DNA of 64,000 nucleotides from Lachnospiraceae bacterium oral taxon 096 (GTDB taxonomy: Bacteria > Bacillota > Clostridia > Lachnospirales > Lachnospiraceae). Of this stretch, positions 7,963-17,021 are shown piece by piece. Each line of letters begins with the position of its first letter. Within the stretch, counting starts at the first letter, position 1. The position numbers were made by a program, and so were the translations under genes. The notes beneath the pieces were generated by a model that was not told the DNA's origin, did not search any database, and saw nothing but the letters and a program-made list of their open reading frames with translations. Location: NCBI GenBank assembly GCA_018141845.1, contig CP073340.1, positions 893,001 through 957,000 of the forward strand. The letters run 5' to 3'.

Positions 7963-9086
7963 TGCGTGAAAAGTTAAAGAGTATTGCACCTTATGGCATT
8001 CTTTTATTTTTACTCTACTTGGCTATTAAGTATGTGGATGTATTGATGAAATTTGTGGGGGGAGCAATCAAGATTGCTTCTCCCCTCATTATAGGAATTG
8101 CCATGGCCTATGTCTTTAATATTTTAATGAGTTTTTATGAGGGCAAGTTGTTAAAGAGAATAAAAAAGGGCAAGCGGGTGATGGCCATTATTTTGACTTT
8201 GGTCACGCTTTTGCTGATCATTGCTCTTTTGCTGGGGATGATTTTACCTCAAGTTCAGCAGGCCATCACTAGACTTGTCGTGCAAATTCCCGATCTATAT
8301 GATGGATTATTGACATGGGCACAGAAATATCAAGACACCGAAATCTATCGCTATGTGATGCAGGAATGGATTAAGGAACCTGTAAATGAAAATCAACTCT
8401 CACAGATGCTCATGCAGGGATTGGAATGGTTAAAAGGTGGTGCGGCAAGCAATGCGATGAGTGCCATTGGTGTTGTGGGCTACACTTTGGGAAAGACGAT
8501 TAGTATTTTTATGGCTTTGATCTTTGCACTCTACATTCTGTCCTCAAAGGAAAAAATATTTCAGAATATAGAATTGTTGGCAAGTCGATTGATTCGACCA
8601 AGGGTAAAAAGCAATTTGGAGCATGTGATTAAAGTGGTTGATGCAAGTTTTCACAGCTTTATTGTGGGGCAGTGCACAGAGGCTGTGATTCTGGGTGTAT
8701 TGTGCACGCTGGGAATGTTGATTTTTCGCTTTCCCTATGCGGTAATGATTGGCGTAGTAGTTGGTGTGACCGCAATTATTCCTGTCTTTGGTGCATATAT
8801 TGGGATGATTTTTGGCTTTTTAATGATTTTTACAGAGAGTCCACTGCGTGCTATTGGATTTTTTATCTATTTGCAGATATTACAGCAAATCGAAAATCAA
8901 TTCATTTATCCTAGGGTTGTCGGAAAGTCTATTGGATTGCCGGGAATTTGGGTTTTTGCATCAGTAATTTTGGGCAGTGGATTATTTGGAGTTTCAGGAA
9001 TTTTATATTTTATTCCGCTCACTGCGGCCGCATATCAACTAGTACGAGAATGGATTGCGAGGACACCTAAGCGGAAGGATGAATAA
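7962..9086 (+). CDS. AI-2E family membrane transporter
   Basis: The 374-residue polytopic protein shows the AI-2E/PerM pattern: paired N-terminal hydrophobic segments (IASPLIIGIAMAYVF), a soluble stretch with LPQVQQAITRLVVQIPDL, and a C-terminal core with VVGVTAIIPVFGAYIG and QIENQFIYPRVVGKSIGLP. Family members are linked to export of signals or ions and to Na/H exchange. It starts at a GTG whose G is the last base of the previous stop codon, with GGAGG 10 nt before, so it is translationally coupled to the large glycosyltransferase. Its place inside a glycan operon is unusual; a role in glycan or lipid-carrier movement is possible but unsupported. Confidence 0.85.
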   Translation: MREKLKSIAPYGILLFLLYLAIKYVDVLMKFVGGAIKIASPLIIGIAMAYVFNILMSFYEGKLLKRIKKGKRVMAIILTLVTLLLIIALLLGMILPQVQQAITRLVVQIPDLYDGLLTWAQKYQDTEIYRYVMQEWIKEPVNENQLSQMLMQGLEWLKGGAASNAMSAIGVVGYTLGKTISIFMALIFALYILSSKEKIFQNIELLASRLIRPRVKSNLEHVIKVVDASFHSFIVGQCTEAVILGVLCTLGMLIFRFPYAVMIGVVVGVTAIIPVFGAYIGMIFGFLMIFTESPLRAIGFFIYLQILQQIENQFIYPRVVGKSIGLPGIWVFASVILGSGLFGVSGILYFIPLTAAAYQLVREWIARTPKRKDE

Positions 9087-9097
9087 GGAGAAAGAGT

Positions 9098-10180
9098 ATG
9101 GTAATTCGATCAAAGGCACCACTTCGCATTAGTTTTGGTGGTGGTGGAACAGATGTCGCACCATTTTGCGAAGAGGAAGGCGGAGCCATTATTGGTTCAA
9201 CAATTAATAAGTATGCCTATTGTTCCATTGTTCCACGAGATGACAATCAGATTATCGTTCATTCCTTGGACTTTGATATGACCGTAAAGTATAATACAAA
9301 TGAAAACTTTGTCTATGATGGAAAATTGGATTTGGTCAAGGCTGCACTCAAGGCAATGAAGATTAAAAAAGGCTGCGAAGTATATTTGCAGTGTGATGCG
9401 CCACCGGGATCGGGGCTAGGCACAAGTTCTACCGTAATGGTTGCCCTTTTGACGGCCATGGCCAAGTGGCAGGGAAAGGATCTTGATCAATATGCGATGG
9501 CCGATTTGGCTTTTCAGGTGGAAAGAGAAGATCTTCGTATTTCAGGTGGCTATCAAGATCAATATGCGGCGACATTTGGTGGATTTAATTTTATTGAATT
9601 TCATGGAAGAAATAATGTTGTGGTCAATCCATTGCGCATTAAGCGGGAAATTATCAATGAATTGCAGTACAATCTCTTGATGTGCTATACAGGAAAAGTC
9701 CATGTATCGGCGAATATTATTGATGATCAAGTTAAGAACTTTAAGAAAAAGGATCCTTTTGAGGCAATGTGTGAGGTCAAGGCTCTGGCCTATGCGATGA
9801 AGGACGAACTTTTAAAAGGCAATCTCTACAGCTTTGGAAAACTTCTCGACTACAGTTGGGAGAGCAAAAAGCGAATGAGCGACAAAATTTCCAATCCAGA
9901 AATTGATGCACTCTATCGAAAGGCTAAGGAAGAGGGAGCCATTGGTGGAAAGCTTTTGGGCGCTGGCGGTGGAGGTTTTTTACTTATCTTTTGTCCATAT
10001 AATGTGCGTCACAAGGTGGCGGCAAGCCTAGAGAAAATGGGCGGTCAGATTATGGATTGGAATTTTGAATTGCGTGGTGCACAGAGTTGGATCACAAATG
10101 AAGATCGATGGGATTACAAGGAGGTGAATGTGCACACAGCAAGAAAGGCCTATTGTTTTGATGTGAAAAGGGAGGAATAA
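9098..10180 (+). CDS. hddA: D-glycero-alpha-D-manno-heptose 7-phosphate kinase (GHMP family)
   Basis: The 360-residue protein opens with SKAPLRISFGGGGTDVAPF, the hallmark of the HddA/fucokinase-like GHMP branch, and has the ATP-binding loop PPGSGLGTSS and the late glycine motif GGKLLGAGGGGF. It would phosphorylate D-glycero-D-manno-heptose 7-phosphate to the 1,7-bisphosphate for GDP-heptose synthesis. The partner isomerase gmhA follows after one base, which strongly supports heptose rather than fucose as substrate. The later enzymes, bisphosphate phosphatase (gmhB) and guanylyltransferase (hddC), are not in this window. Confidence 0.85.
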   Translation: MVIRSKAPLRISFGGGGTDVAPFCEEEGGAIIGSTINKYAYCSIVPRDDNQIIVHSLDFDMTVKYNTNENFVYDGKLDLVKAALKAMKIKKGCEVYLQCDAPPGSGLGTSSTVMVALLTAMAKWQGKDLDQYAMADLAFQVEREDLRISGGYQDQYAATFGGFNFIEFHGRNNVVVNPLRIKREIINELQYNLLMCYTGKVHVSANIIDDQVKNFKKKDPFEAMCEVKALAYAMKDELLKGNLYSFGKLLDYSWESKKRMSDKISNPEIDALYRKAKEEGAIGGKLLGAGGGGFLLIFCPYNVRHKVAASLEKMGGQIMDWNFELRGAQSWITNEDRWDYKEVNVHTARKAYCFDVKREE

Positions 10181-10181
10181 A

Positions 10182-10811
10182 ATGGACTATATTGCACAGT
10201 TAATAGAGCGCTACCCAGTGCTTGCTTCTGTCGAAAATGAAATTCGCACAGCATATCAAGTGCTGGAAAGGGCATATACAAATCACAAAAAACTTCTTGT
10301 GGGTGGCAATGGCGGAAGTTGTGCAGATGCAGAGCATATTGTGGGGGAGTTGATGAAGGGGTTTGTCAAGAAGAGAGAAATTCCAAAGACGATGCAGGAG
10401 AGACTTCTTGGATTAGATCAAGAACTTGGCAAACAGCTAGCCAATGGACTTCAATCCTCATTGCGTGCCATTGCAATTACAGGGCATGCGGGACTTTCTA
10501 CAGCATTTGCCAATGATGTAGATCCAGAAATGACCTATGCACAGCAAGTCAATGGATATGGTGATGAAGGGGATGTCCTACTTGCCATTTCGACATCAGG
10601 AAATTCCAAGAATTTGATTTATGCGGCACTGACAGCTAGGGCAAAGGATATGCCTGTGGTTTTGCTCAGTGGAAAAGATGGGGGAAAACTTCGAGCTATT
10701 GCCGATGTCAGTATTGTTGTCCCTAATCAAAAGACTTATCAAATTCAGGAACTACATTTGCCAATTTATCATGCACTCTGTTTACAGTTGGAAGATAAAT
10801 TTTTTAAGTAG
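10182..10811 (+). CDS. gmhA: Sedoheptulose 7-phosphate isomerase (SIS domain)
   Basis: The 209-residue protein has the SIS fold signature GGNGGSCADAEHIVGELMKGF of GmhA and the STSGNSKNLIYA phosphate-binding loop. It converts sedoheptulose 7-phosphate to D-glycero-D-manno-heptose 7-phosphate, the first committed step of heptose synthesis. GGAGG stands 6 nt upstream of the ATG and the gene is one base from hddA, so both are made together. In Gram-positives this route feeds GDP-heptose into S-layer or capsular glycans, as in Aneurinibacillus. The stretch KKREIPKTMQERLLGLDQEL between motifs is the usual GmhA insertion. Confidence 0.9.
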   Translation: MDYIAQLIERYPVLASVENEIRTAYQVLERAYTNHKKLLVGGNGGSCADAEHIVGELMKGFVKKREIPKTMQERLLGLDQELGKQLANGLQSSLRAIAITGHAGLSTAFANDVDPEMTYAQQVNGYGDEGDVLLAISTSGNSKNLIYAALTARAKDMPVVLLSGKDGGKLRAIADVSIVVPNQKTYQIQELHLPIYHALCLQLEDKFFK

Positions 10812-10819
10812 GTGATGTG

Positions 10820-11599
10820 ATGAAACATACATTTGCAATTTGTGCCTACAAGGCATCACCTTACTTAGAAGCATGTATTCGGTCTCTTCTTGCACAGACT
10901 GTGCCGTCGGACATTATTCTTTGTACTTCCACACCAAATGATTATATCTATCAAGTGGCCGATAAGTATCAGATTGATGTCTATGTCAATGAGGCGGGTG
11001 GAAATATTAGTGCGGATTGGAATTTTGCCTATGAAAAATCGATGACAGAATTGGTGACCATCGCCCATCAAGATGATTTATATTTAAAGGATTACACACA
11101 AACTTTATTAAGTATGTATGAGAAATACCCAGATATGAGTCTATTTACAGCGGCCTCTGTGACATTGAAGAAGGGAAAGCTCATTAGTTTTGGCAGTGTA
11201 GAAATTGTAAAAAAACTTTTGCGTCTTCCGTTGCGATTTCGCAATCAGGCGGATAAGACAGGGATAAAGATGTTGGCTCTGCGTTTTGGCAATCCTGTAA
11301 TTTGTCCAAGTTGTGCCTACAATAAGAAACTTTGTGGAGAAAATCTATTTATTTCTGATTATAGTTTTGTGCTCGACTGGGAGGTATTGATTAAATTGGC
11401 AAAAAAACCAGGACGCTTTGTGTTAGTAGAAAAGCCAATGATTATGTACCGTGTCCACGATGGGGCAGAGACAAAGGCCGCCATTGTGGATCACCGCAGA
11501 GAGAAGGAGGAGGCAGAAATATTTGATCAGCTCCTACCAAAGCCAATTTCTGCCATAGTAAAAAAAATGTATAGGAGATCCTATGGAGCGTATTCATAA
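10820..11599 (+). CDS. Family 2-like glycosyltransferase
   Basis: The product has about 259 residues. It starts HTFAICAYKASPYLEACIRSLLAQTV, the nucleotide-sugar binding start of a GT-A glycosyltransferase, and carries IAHQDDLYLKDY, where HQDD fits the DxD metal-binding position. No membrane segment is obvious, so it should act on the cytoplasmic face on lipid-linked glycan. Donor and acceptor are unknown. A GTG precedes the ATG directly; I choose the ATG, with a modest AGGTG ribosome site. The 3' end overlaps the next gene by 17 nt. Confidence 0.8.
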   Translation: MKHTFAICAYKASPYLEACIRSLLAQTVPSDIILCTSTPNDYIYQVADKYQIDVYVNEAGGNISADWNFAYEKSMTELVTIAHQDDLYLKDYTQTLLSMYEKYPDMSLFTAASVTLKKGKLISFGSVEIVKKLLRLPLRFRNQADKTGIKMLALRFGNPVICPSCAYNKKLCGENLFISDYSFVLDWEVLIKLAKKPGRFVLVEKPMIMYRVHDGAETKAAIVDHRREKEEAEIFDQLLPKPISAIVKKMYRRSYGAYS

Positions 11600-13808
11600 T
11601 CAAAGAGGGTGGATATCTCTGCTCTCTATTTCTGCAATTGCTTTTACATTGGTGGGGGCATATTTTGTGTTTGATGGAAACTTAGGTTTTATAGAGCGGT
11701 TATATGATCAAGCAAGCATAAATATGCTGGTTGAACTTGTGCTGCTCTTTATTTGTTTGGAGCTATGCCTGTTTTTCTTACCAGGGTCAGGAAAAATTTA
11801 TGGCGTGACATTTGTGGTTATGGTGGTATTGTGGTTACATCAGGCACTTCTTCCAATTCTGACTGCAGGATTATATTTTTTTGGACTGGTGGTTATCGGA
11901 GAGGATATTCTTTTATTTTATAGAAAAGAGGAAGGGTGGAAGACCTCGAGTGGGATGCTTCGCATTTCCCATGACTTTTTGGTGGGGAGTGTTTTGTATA
12001 TTCTCTTTATTTGTGTGATTTCCTTATTTGGAATTGGAGAATATCGAGTGATTCGCATTTGCACTCTTGGAATTATTGTTGTTGCCATTTTATTTTATCT
12101 CTTGTTTTCCAATGCCCGCATTACGCCAATTCATTTTGTCAATGTATTAGAAGATAGGGAGAGGGAGTTTTTATATCGTCATCGTTTCCTCTTTTATTTT
12201 TGGATTGGCTTTATCTTGGTGATTTTATTATTGCAGGCGGGGAGAATGAATATTGCACTTGATTATGACAGTTTGCACTATGGTCTGCGCACGAAATTTA
12301 TTTTAAATAATGGGCGTGGCATCTATGAAAAATTGGGGTTTGCCAATGATGTCTATGTCTATCCCAAAGGACAGGAAATCTTGTTGATGCCACTCAATTA
12401 TGATATTAGTTATGGTTTTGTTCTTGCCTTTTCTGTAATTTTATGTGTGGCCGTTCTTGCAATGATTTATGATATTGTCAAAAAGGAATGTGGAATGATG
12501 GCGGGAATGTTGGCCATGACGATTGCGGCAAGTATTCCGGGGATTACCAATATGAGTGTTTCTGCAAAGACAGATATTGCGACATTATTTGTTCAATTGA
12601 TTTTTGTCAGCGACATTCTTGAGCATTTAAAGGAAGAAAAGAAAAAAATGAATGGACGGCATTTGATTTGGGCAGGAACTGCACTTCTCTTTTCTCTTGT
12701 CCTAAAGCCAACAAGTATATTTTTTTCTGGCACAATCTTTTTGGTCACCATCATTTATTTACTCTGTACAAAAACATTTTGTCTAAAGGAAAAAACGGGT
12801 ATTTGGCTATTTGGGCTTCCTACCTTTTTGGCTGTAGTTTTGGTATGGCTTCGCACATTTTGGCTCACAGGCTTTCCCATTACTTCTATTTTTGGGAGCT
12901 TGTGGGAAAAGATGGGAATGCAGGTCAAATATCCATTTGTCACAGCAAAACTTCCATCGAGTAAAGGAGCACAGGAGGGAGTCAGTGCGACAGTACAATA
13001 TTTGCATCGGCTCTTTGGGCTATTTATCGCTCCGATGGGCGATGATATGCGCCACATTCTCATTGCGGCTCCGACTGCTTTGTTTGGTATGATGGTTTTG
13101 ATTTTGTTGTTGACTTTGCTGAAAAAAAGAAGAACGAAAGAGGAGGGGTATTTGACCATTCTCTTTTTGGCTCTCCTTGTGGCAAGTTTATATGCACTCA
13201 AAAATTTGTATCAGGTGGATGGAAATTACTTTGTTCTACTGTATGCTGTTGTGATTATTCTCTTTGTGGAGCGTCTATTTCCTGTGCTTTTTGATGGAAG
13301 ATCAATTCAGATATTGAATGTGGGACTTGTTCCAGCATTTGTTTTTTCAGTGATATTGTGCAGTATTACGAATTGGGCTGGAAGTTTTGGAATGACACCA
13401 GTGACGAGAACATCTTATGGTTTTTTTGATCACAGAAAGCAAAGAATTGAGGCGACAAAAAAGAGCAATGATTATAACATATATCAATTATTGTCTACAT
13501 CGCCAAGAACAAGAATGCTTTCGATTGCTGAACAGCCGGATGGTCTTTTGTTTCCTTGCAGTGTGATGAGTTACACAGACATTGAGGGAAGTGGCGGAAA
13601 TCCAGGTGTAGTGTCAAGATTAAAGTTTTTTAAGGAGTATTTGGAATGGGCACAGATAGACTATGTCTATGTGACCGACAGCTTTTTAAAGGATCATTCA
13701 AGGGCTTCCGATATTGTGGGATATATGAGGGAAGATGGAAGTTTAAAGAGTGTTATTCATGAGGGAAATAAAACCTTGTATCAATACATTCCAGGAACAA
13801 TAGAGTAG
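11583..13808 (+). CDS. Large polytopic membrane protein, probable GT-C glycosyltransferase
   Basis: The 741-residue protein has many hydrophobic segments over its first 600 residues and a soluble C-terminal tail. After about the sixth segment the outward-facing sequence MNIALDYDSLHYGLRTKFI holds acidic residues where GT-C enzymes place their catalytic Asp/Glu. GT-C enzymes use polyprenyl-phosphate sugars outside the membrane. The operon makes such a donor through the dolichol-phosphate-mannose-synthase-like gene at 21061, which supports this role. I do not recognise a named family. The start overlaps the previous gene and has AGGAG 7 nt upstream. Confidence 0.6.
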   Translation: MERIHNQRGWISLLSISAIAFTLVGAYFVFDGNLGFIERLYDQASINMLVELVLLFICLELCLFFLPGSGKIYGVTFVVMVVLWLHQALLPILTAGLYFFGLVVIGEDILLFYRKEEGWKTSSGMLRISHDFLVGSVLYILFICVISLFGIGEYRVIRICTLGIIVVAILFYLLFSNARITPIHFVNVLEDREREFLYRHRFLFYFWIGFILVILLLQAGRMNIALDYDSLHYGLRTKFILNNGRGIYEKLGFANDVYVYPKGQEILLMPLNYDISYGFVLAFSVILCVAVLAMIYDIVKKECGMMAGMLAMTIAASIPGITNMSVSAKTDIATLFVQLIFVSDILEHLKEEKKKMNGRHLIWAGTALLFSLVLKPTSIFFSGTIFLVTIIYLLCTKTFCLKEKTGIWLFGLPTFLAVVLVWLRTFWLTGFPITSIFGSLWEKMGMQVKYPFVTAKLPSSKGAQEGVSATVQYLHRLFGLFIAPMGDDMRHILIAAPTALFGMMVLILLLTLLKKRRTKEEGYLTILFLALLVASLYALKNLYQVDGNYFVLLYAVVIILFVERLFPVLFDGRSIQILNVGLVPAFVFSVILCSITNWAGSFGMTPVTRTSYGFFDHRKQRIEATKKSNDYNIYQLLSTSPRTRMLSIAEQPDGLLFPCSVMSYTDIEGSGGNPGVVSRLKFFKEYLEWAQIDYVYVTDSFLKDHSRASDIVGYMREDGSLKSVIHEGNKTLYQYIPGTIE

Positions 13809-13816
13809 GAGAGTTT

Positions 13817-15658
13817 ATGTTTGAAAAATTAACACTCAAGGAAAAATATAATATTTTGATTCAAGTGGCCATTGTCGGCAGCTTTGTCGGCATTGGATTC
13901 TTGGTCAATCACGCATTGCGTATTTCTGGATTATATATGGATGACTTATATATGTGGTCAACCTACGGCGAACAGAGCTTTTTGGAATATGTCTTTCCTG
14001 TTGGATCAACGAGATTTCGACCAGTGTATTGGTTTGTGGCCTGGATTGAACTGGGGATTATTCGCTATCACATTACATGGATTGTACCAATCAATATTCT
14101 CATTGCAGCAGCAACAGCATATTTTATTTATCTCTTTGCAAAAGAAATTAGTCAAATGCCTTGGGTTGCTTATGGAATGGGCGTGATGTTTTTGGTTTCT
14201 CGTTTTGCGTATTATAATATTGGTCAATTATTGGGACTGATGGAGGCGATGGGAATTATTTTTTCTCTGCTTATTGCCCATTTTTTGTATCAATATATTT
14301 GCTATGAGAGAAATGCAAGATATTATGTGGCATTGCTTTTTTATATTTTGATTTGTTTTACTCACGAGCGCTATATTGTGCTTTTACCTGTATTTTTTCT
14401 TGCCATTTTGGCAAGGAGAACAAAGGATTTATTTGCCTGTGTAAGTGCGATTTTGGCGAGTGCAGGAATTATTGTTCTTCGAACATTGACGACAGGAAAG
14501 GTTGTGCCAGCAGGAACGGGGGGCACCTATGTCACAGACACATTTAGTGTAAAGAGTATGTTCGGTTCTGTACTGGACGAGATTTTGTATATGTTTGGTG
14601 TCAATGCTGGACCAGAGCATCTCAATGGAATGACCTGGGCACAAACTCCGCTTCCAATAAAAATCCTTGTCTATATAGGAGGAGTGGTAGCAATTTTTAT
14701 TGTGTACAAGTTTATTCGCAGCCTCTATGTTCTTCACAGCAAAAAGAGAAAAATTGATACCATTATCTGGCTCACTGTATTTTTTATTTTCTTTATTGGA
14801 GGAACCATCCTTTCATCGGCGGTGACCATTCGTGTAGAAATGCGCTGGATTTATGCCCCTTATGTCTTTATGTTACTTCTTGTGTCATTGATGATGGGAA
14901 CTTGGAAGAGAGCAAAAGAGATTCGAATGCAGGAGAAAGTTTTAATTCAATATTTACCTCTTGCGACAGTTACTTTGTGGATGATTTTGATGATTCCTGT
15001 GGAGCTCTATGGTCGAACAAAGTACGATAGAATTTATCTCTTCCCAAATCAAAAGCGATATAATTCTCTGGCTGATGAGACCTATTGGAAATATGGCGAT
15101 GATATCTTTGGAAAAGAAATCTATATTATTGGCAATAGCTATAAGATGAGTGATTTTACAGCAAAAACCTTCTTTAAAGTGTATGACCGAAAGAGAAAAG
15201 CGGAAGGAACAGTGGTCAAGCATATTTCATCAGTCAAAGAGCTTGGACAAATTCGCTCGAATATGATTGTGCTCAAGGAAGATCCTGCACACAATGTATT
15301 TAGTGATGTCACAGATGCCTATCGAGATTTAAAATGTGAAATTGTCAAGGGATATTATCGAGATGGTTGGATGGAGCAGGAGGCAAAGATCAATGTGATG
15401 ACAGGAGCCAATGGCCAAATTGATTTAGAGTTTATGTATCCTGGAGTACTTGATGGAAAGCAAAATATTACGATTTCTGTGGATGGCAAGGAGCCAGAAA
15501 CTTTTGATATGGAAAATAATATTGAAAATAAGAGCTACAAAGTCAATCCTTATTCCATTGTGACACTTCAATTTGACAATGACTTTGTTTATCCCGATGC
15601 GAAGCAACAGAGGGGAGAACTTCCATTAAGTGTGATTATGAATGTGACAACGAGCTAG
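13817..15658 (+). CDS. Polytopic membrane protein with extracytoplasmic C-terminal domain, possible GT-C
   Basis: The 613-residue protein has about ten hydrophobic segments up to residue 400, then a soluble region of roughly 200 residues ending in a beta-rich stretch (FMYPGVLDGKQNITISVDGKEPETF). After the first segment the loop GLYMDDLYMWSTYGEQSF contains an Asp pair at the usual GT-C catalytic site, and RFRPVYW follows. I infer a membrane glycosyltransferase or glycan-modifying enzyme with a carbohydrate-contacting tail. It starts 8 nt after the previous gene with AGGAG upstream. No named family is recognised. Confidence 0.55.
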   Translation: MFEKLTLKEKYNILIQVAIVGSFVGIGFLVNHALRISGLYMDDLYMWSTYGEQSFLEYVFPVGSTRFRPVYWFVAWIELGIIRYHITWIVPINILIAAATAYFIYLFAKEISQMPWVAYGMGVMFLVSRFAYYNIGQLLGLMEAMGIIFSLLIAHFLYQYICYERNARYYVALLFYILICFTHERYIVLLPVFFLAILARRTKDLFACVSAILASAGIIVLRTLTTGKVVPAGTGGTYVTDTFSVKSMFGSVLDEILYMFGVNAGPEHLNGMTWAQTPLPIKILVYIGGVVAIFIVYKFIRSLYVLHSKKRKIDTIIWLTVFFIFFIGGTILSSAVTIRVEMRWIYAPYVFMLLLVSLMMGTWKRAKEIRMQEKVLIQYLPLATVTLWMILMIPVELYGRTKYDRIYLFPNQKRYNSLADETYWKYGDDIFGKEIYIIGNSYKMSDFTAKTFFKVYDRKRKAEGTVVKHISSVKELGQIRSNMIVLKEDPAHNVFSDVTDAYRDLKCEIVKGYYRDGWMEQEAKINVMTGANGQIDLEFMYPGVLDGKQNITISVDGKEPETFDMENNIENKSYKVNPYSIVTLQFDNDFVYPDAKQQRGELPLSVIMNVTTS

Positions 15659-15701
15659 GGCTTTACCTATACAAATGAAGGAGAAAGTGATAGACTAAGC
15701 G

Positions 15702-17006
15702 ATGGGAAGAAAGATATTTTACATCATTTGCCCGATTTTTGGATTTTTATTTGTGATGGCCTACATTCGTGCAGCAACAGTGGATGTCATCTATACAGAT
15801 TATGTGCGCTTGATTCATTCCTATTTACCCAATGTGTGGAGTTTTGAGCCATATACGCATGCGGATGTCTTGACGAGAATGCCAATTAGCTATATTGAGC
15901 GTATGATTAATGTTGGTATTTTTGGGTATAGCACGACATTTGATATGCTCTTGGGAGCATTTTGCTTATTTTTGGCGAGTGTGACATTGGCAAAGTATTG
16001 TGCAGATTGGAAGATTTTTGGCGGATGGTTCTTGGCCATTGTGATTTTATTTTTCTCACTCAACAAGTGGGAGATGTTAACCAATGGAAGTGGGTGGGTG
16101 CATTTTGCTGCGTTTGCCTGCTTCTTTCGGCACTACTATGTATTTGACAAAAAGAGGCATTCTAAGGAACTTATCTTTTGGCCGATTTTTACAATATTGT
16201 TGGTTGCAGGTCCATATTGTGCAGTCTATGCGGGGACAATGCTTTTGGCCAATTTCTACCTCATTGTGAAAGAAAAAAAGGTAAGTCGGCAAAATATCTA
16301 TGAAATTTTGGCCATTTTTATTCCTCTTTTGCTCTTTATGTATTCGAGAGCTCACTCGGTGGAAGAGCATGCTGGGGCGACAACGATGAGTATGGGCGAA
16401 GTAATGAAAAAAGAGCCATTTTTGTTTGTGCGTCTGCTGATCAAATCCTTTGCTTCTATGGTTGTTTCAGGCGAATATGCAAAGGATCATCACCTTTCGA
16501 ATTTATTTTTATTTGCTCTTGGGCTGGCTGTAATGGGGGCTTATCTCTATGCACTCTATCTGAATATTGCCTATAAATTATATGAAAAGACCGTGTTTCC
16601 AATGCTTTTATTGATTTCAGGTGGGATGAATCACTTGTTGATTGCAATTTCAAGATGGATTTTTTTGAAAGAGGATTATGGGATGAGTTCTCGCTACGCT
16701 TTGCAATTTCAAGTGGGCGTTGTAGGCATTTTGTTGACTTTTGCTTTTGCTAAAAGGGCAGCTAGAAGGATAGGTGTGGTCTTTTGCCTTTTATTTGTGG
16801 GTGGAAATTTACTTGTCAATGCAGATGAAGTAAAAAAGGCAGATAGCCGAAAGCAGTATTTTATAGAGAGAAGAGAATTAGGTTTACATTTTGAACAAGC
16901 AAGTGATCAGGAATTAAAGGAAAAGTTCCAATATCGCAGTCCACAAAAGACAAGAGAGGCCCTGCGTCTTTTGAAGGAGCAACACTTGAATATATTTAGA
17001 AATTGA
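15702..17006 (+). CDS. Polytopic membrane protein of the glycan operon, possible GT-C
   Basis: The 434-residue protein has about ten hydrophobic segments. The first outward loop reads VDVIYTDYVRLIHSYLPNVW, with acidic residues placed as in GT-C enzymes and in the two genes before it. The only good ribosome site, AAGGAG at 15678-15683, lies 18 nt before this ATG, which is long; no better in-frame start is visible, so translation may be weak or coupled. It is the third such membrane protein in a row. A function in assembling or decorating the glycan outside the membrane is inferred from position only. Confidence 0.5.
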   Translation: MGRKIFYIICPIFGFLFVMAYIRAATVDVIYTDYVRLIHSYLPNVWSFEPYTHADVLTRMPISYIERMINVGIFGYSTTFDMLLGAFCLFLASVTLAKYCADWKIFGGWFLAIVILFFSLNKWEMLTNGSGWVHFAAFACFFRHYYVFDKKRHSKELIFWPIFTILLVAGPYCAVYAGTMLLANFYLIVKEKKVSRQNIYEILAIFIPLLLFMYSRAHSVEEHAGATTMSMGEVMKKEPFLFVRLLIKSFASMVVSGEYAKDHHLSNLFLFALGLAVMGAYLYALYLNIAYKLYEKTVFPMLLLISGGMNHLLIAISRWIFLKEDYGMSSRYALQFQVGVVGILLTFAFAKRAARRIGVVFCLLFVGGNLLVNADEVKKADSRKQYFIERRELGLHFEQASDQELKEKFQYRSPQKTREALRLLKEQHLNIFRN

Positions 17007-17021
17007 TGGAGGTTAATCAAA

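Noticed and set aside
12755-13201. 148-codon frame antisense to the 741-residue membrane protein
   Set aside because: Mirror frame of a hydrophobic gene; no start signals.
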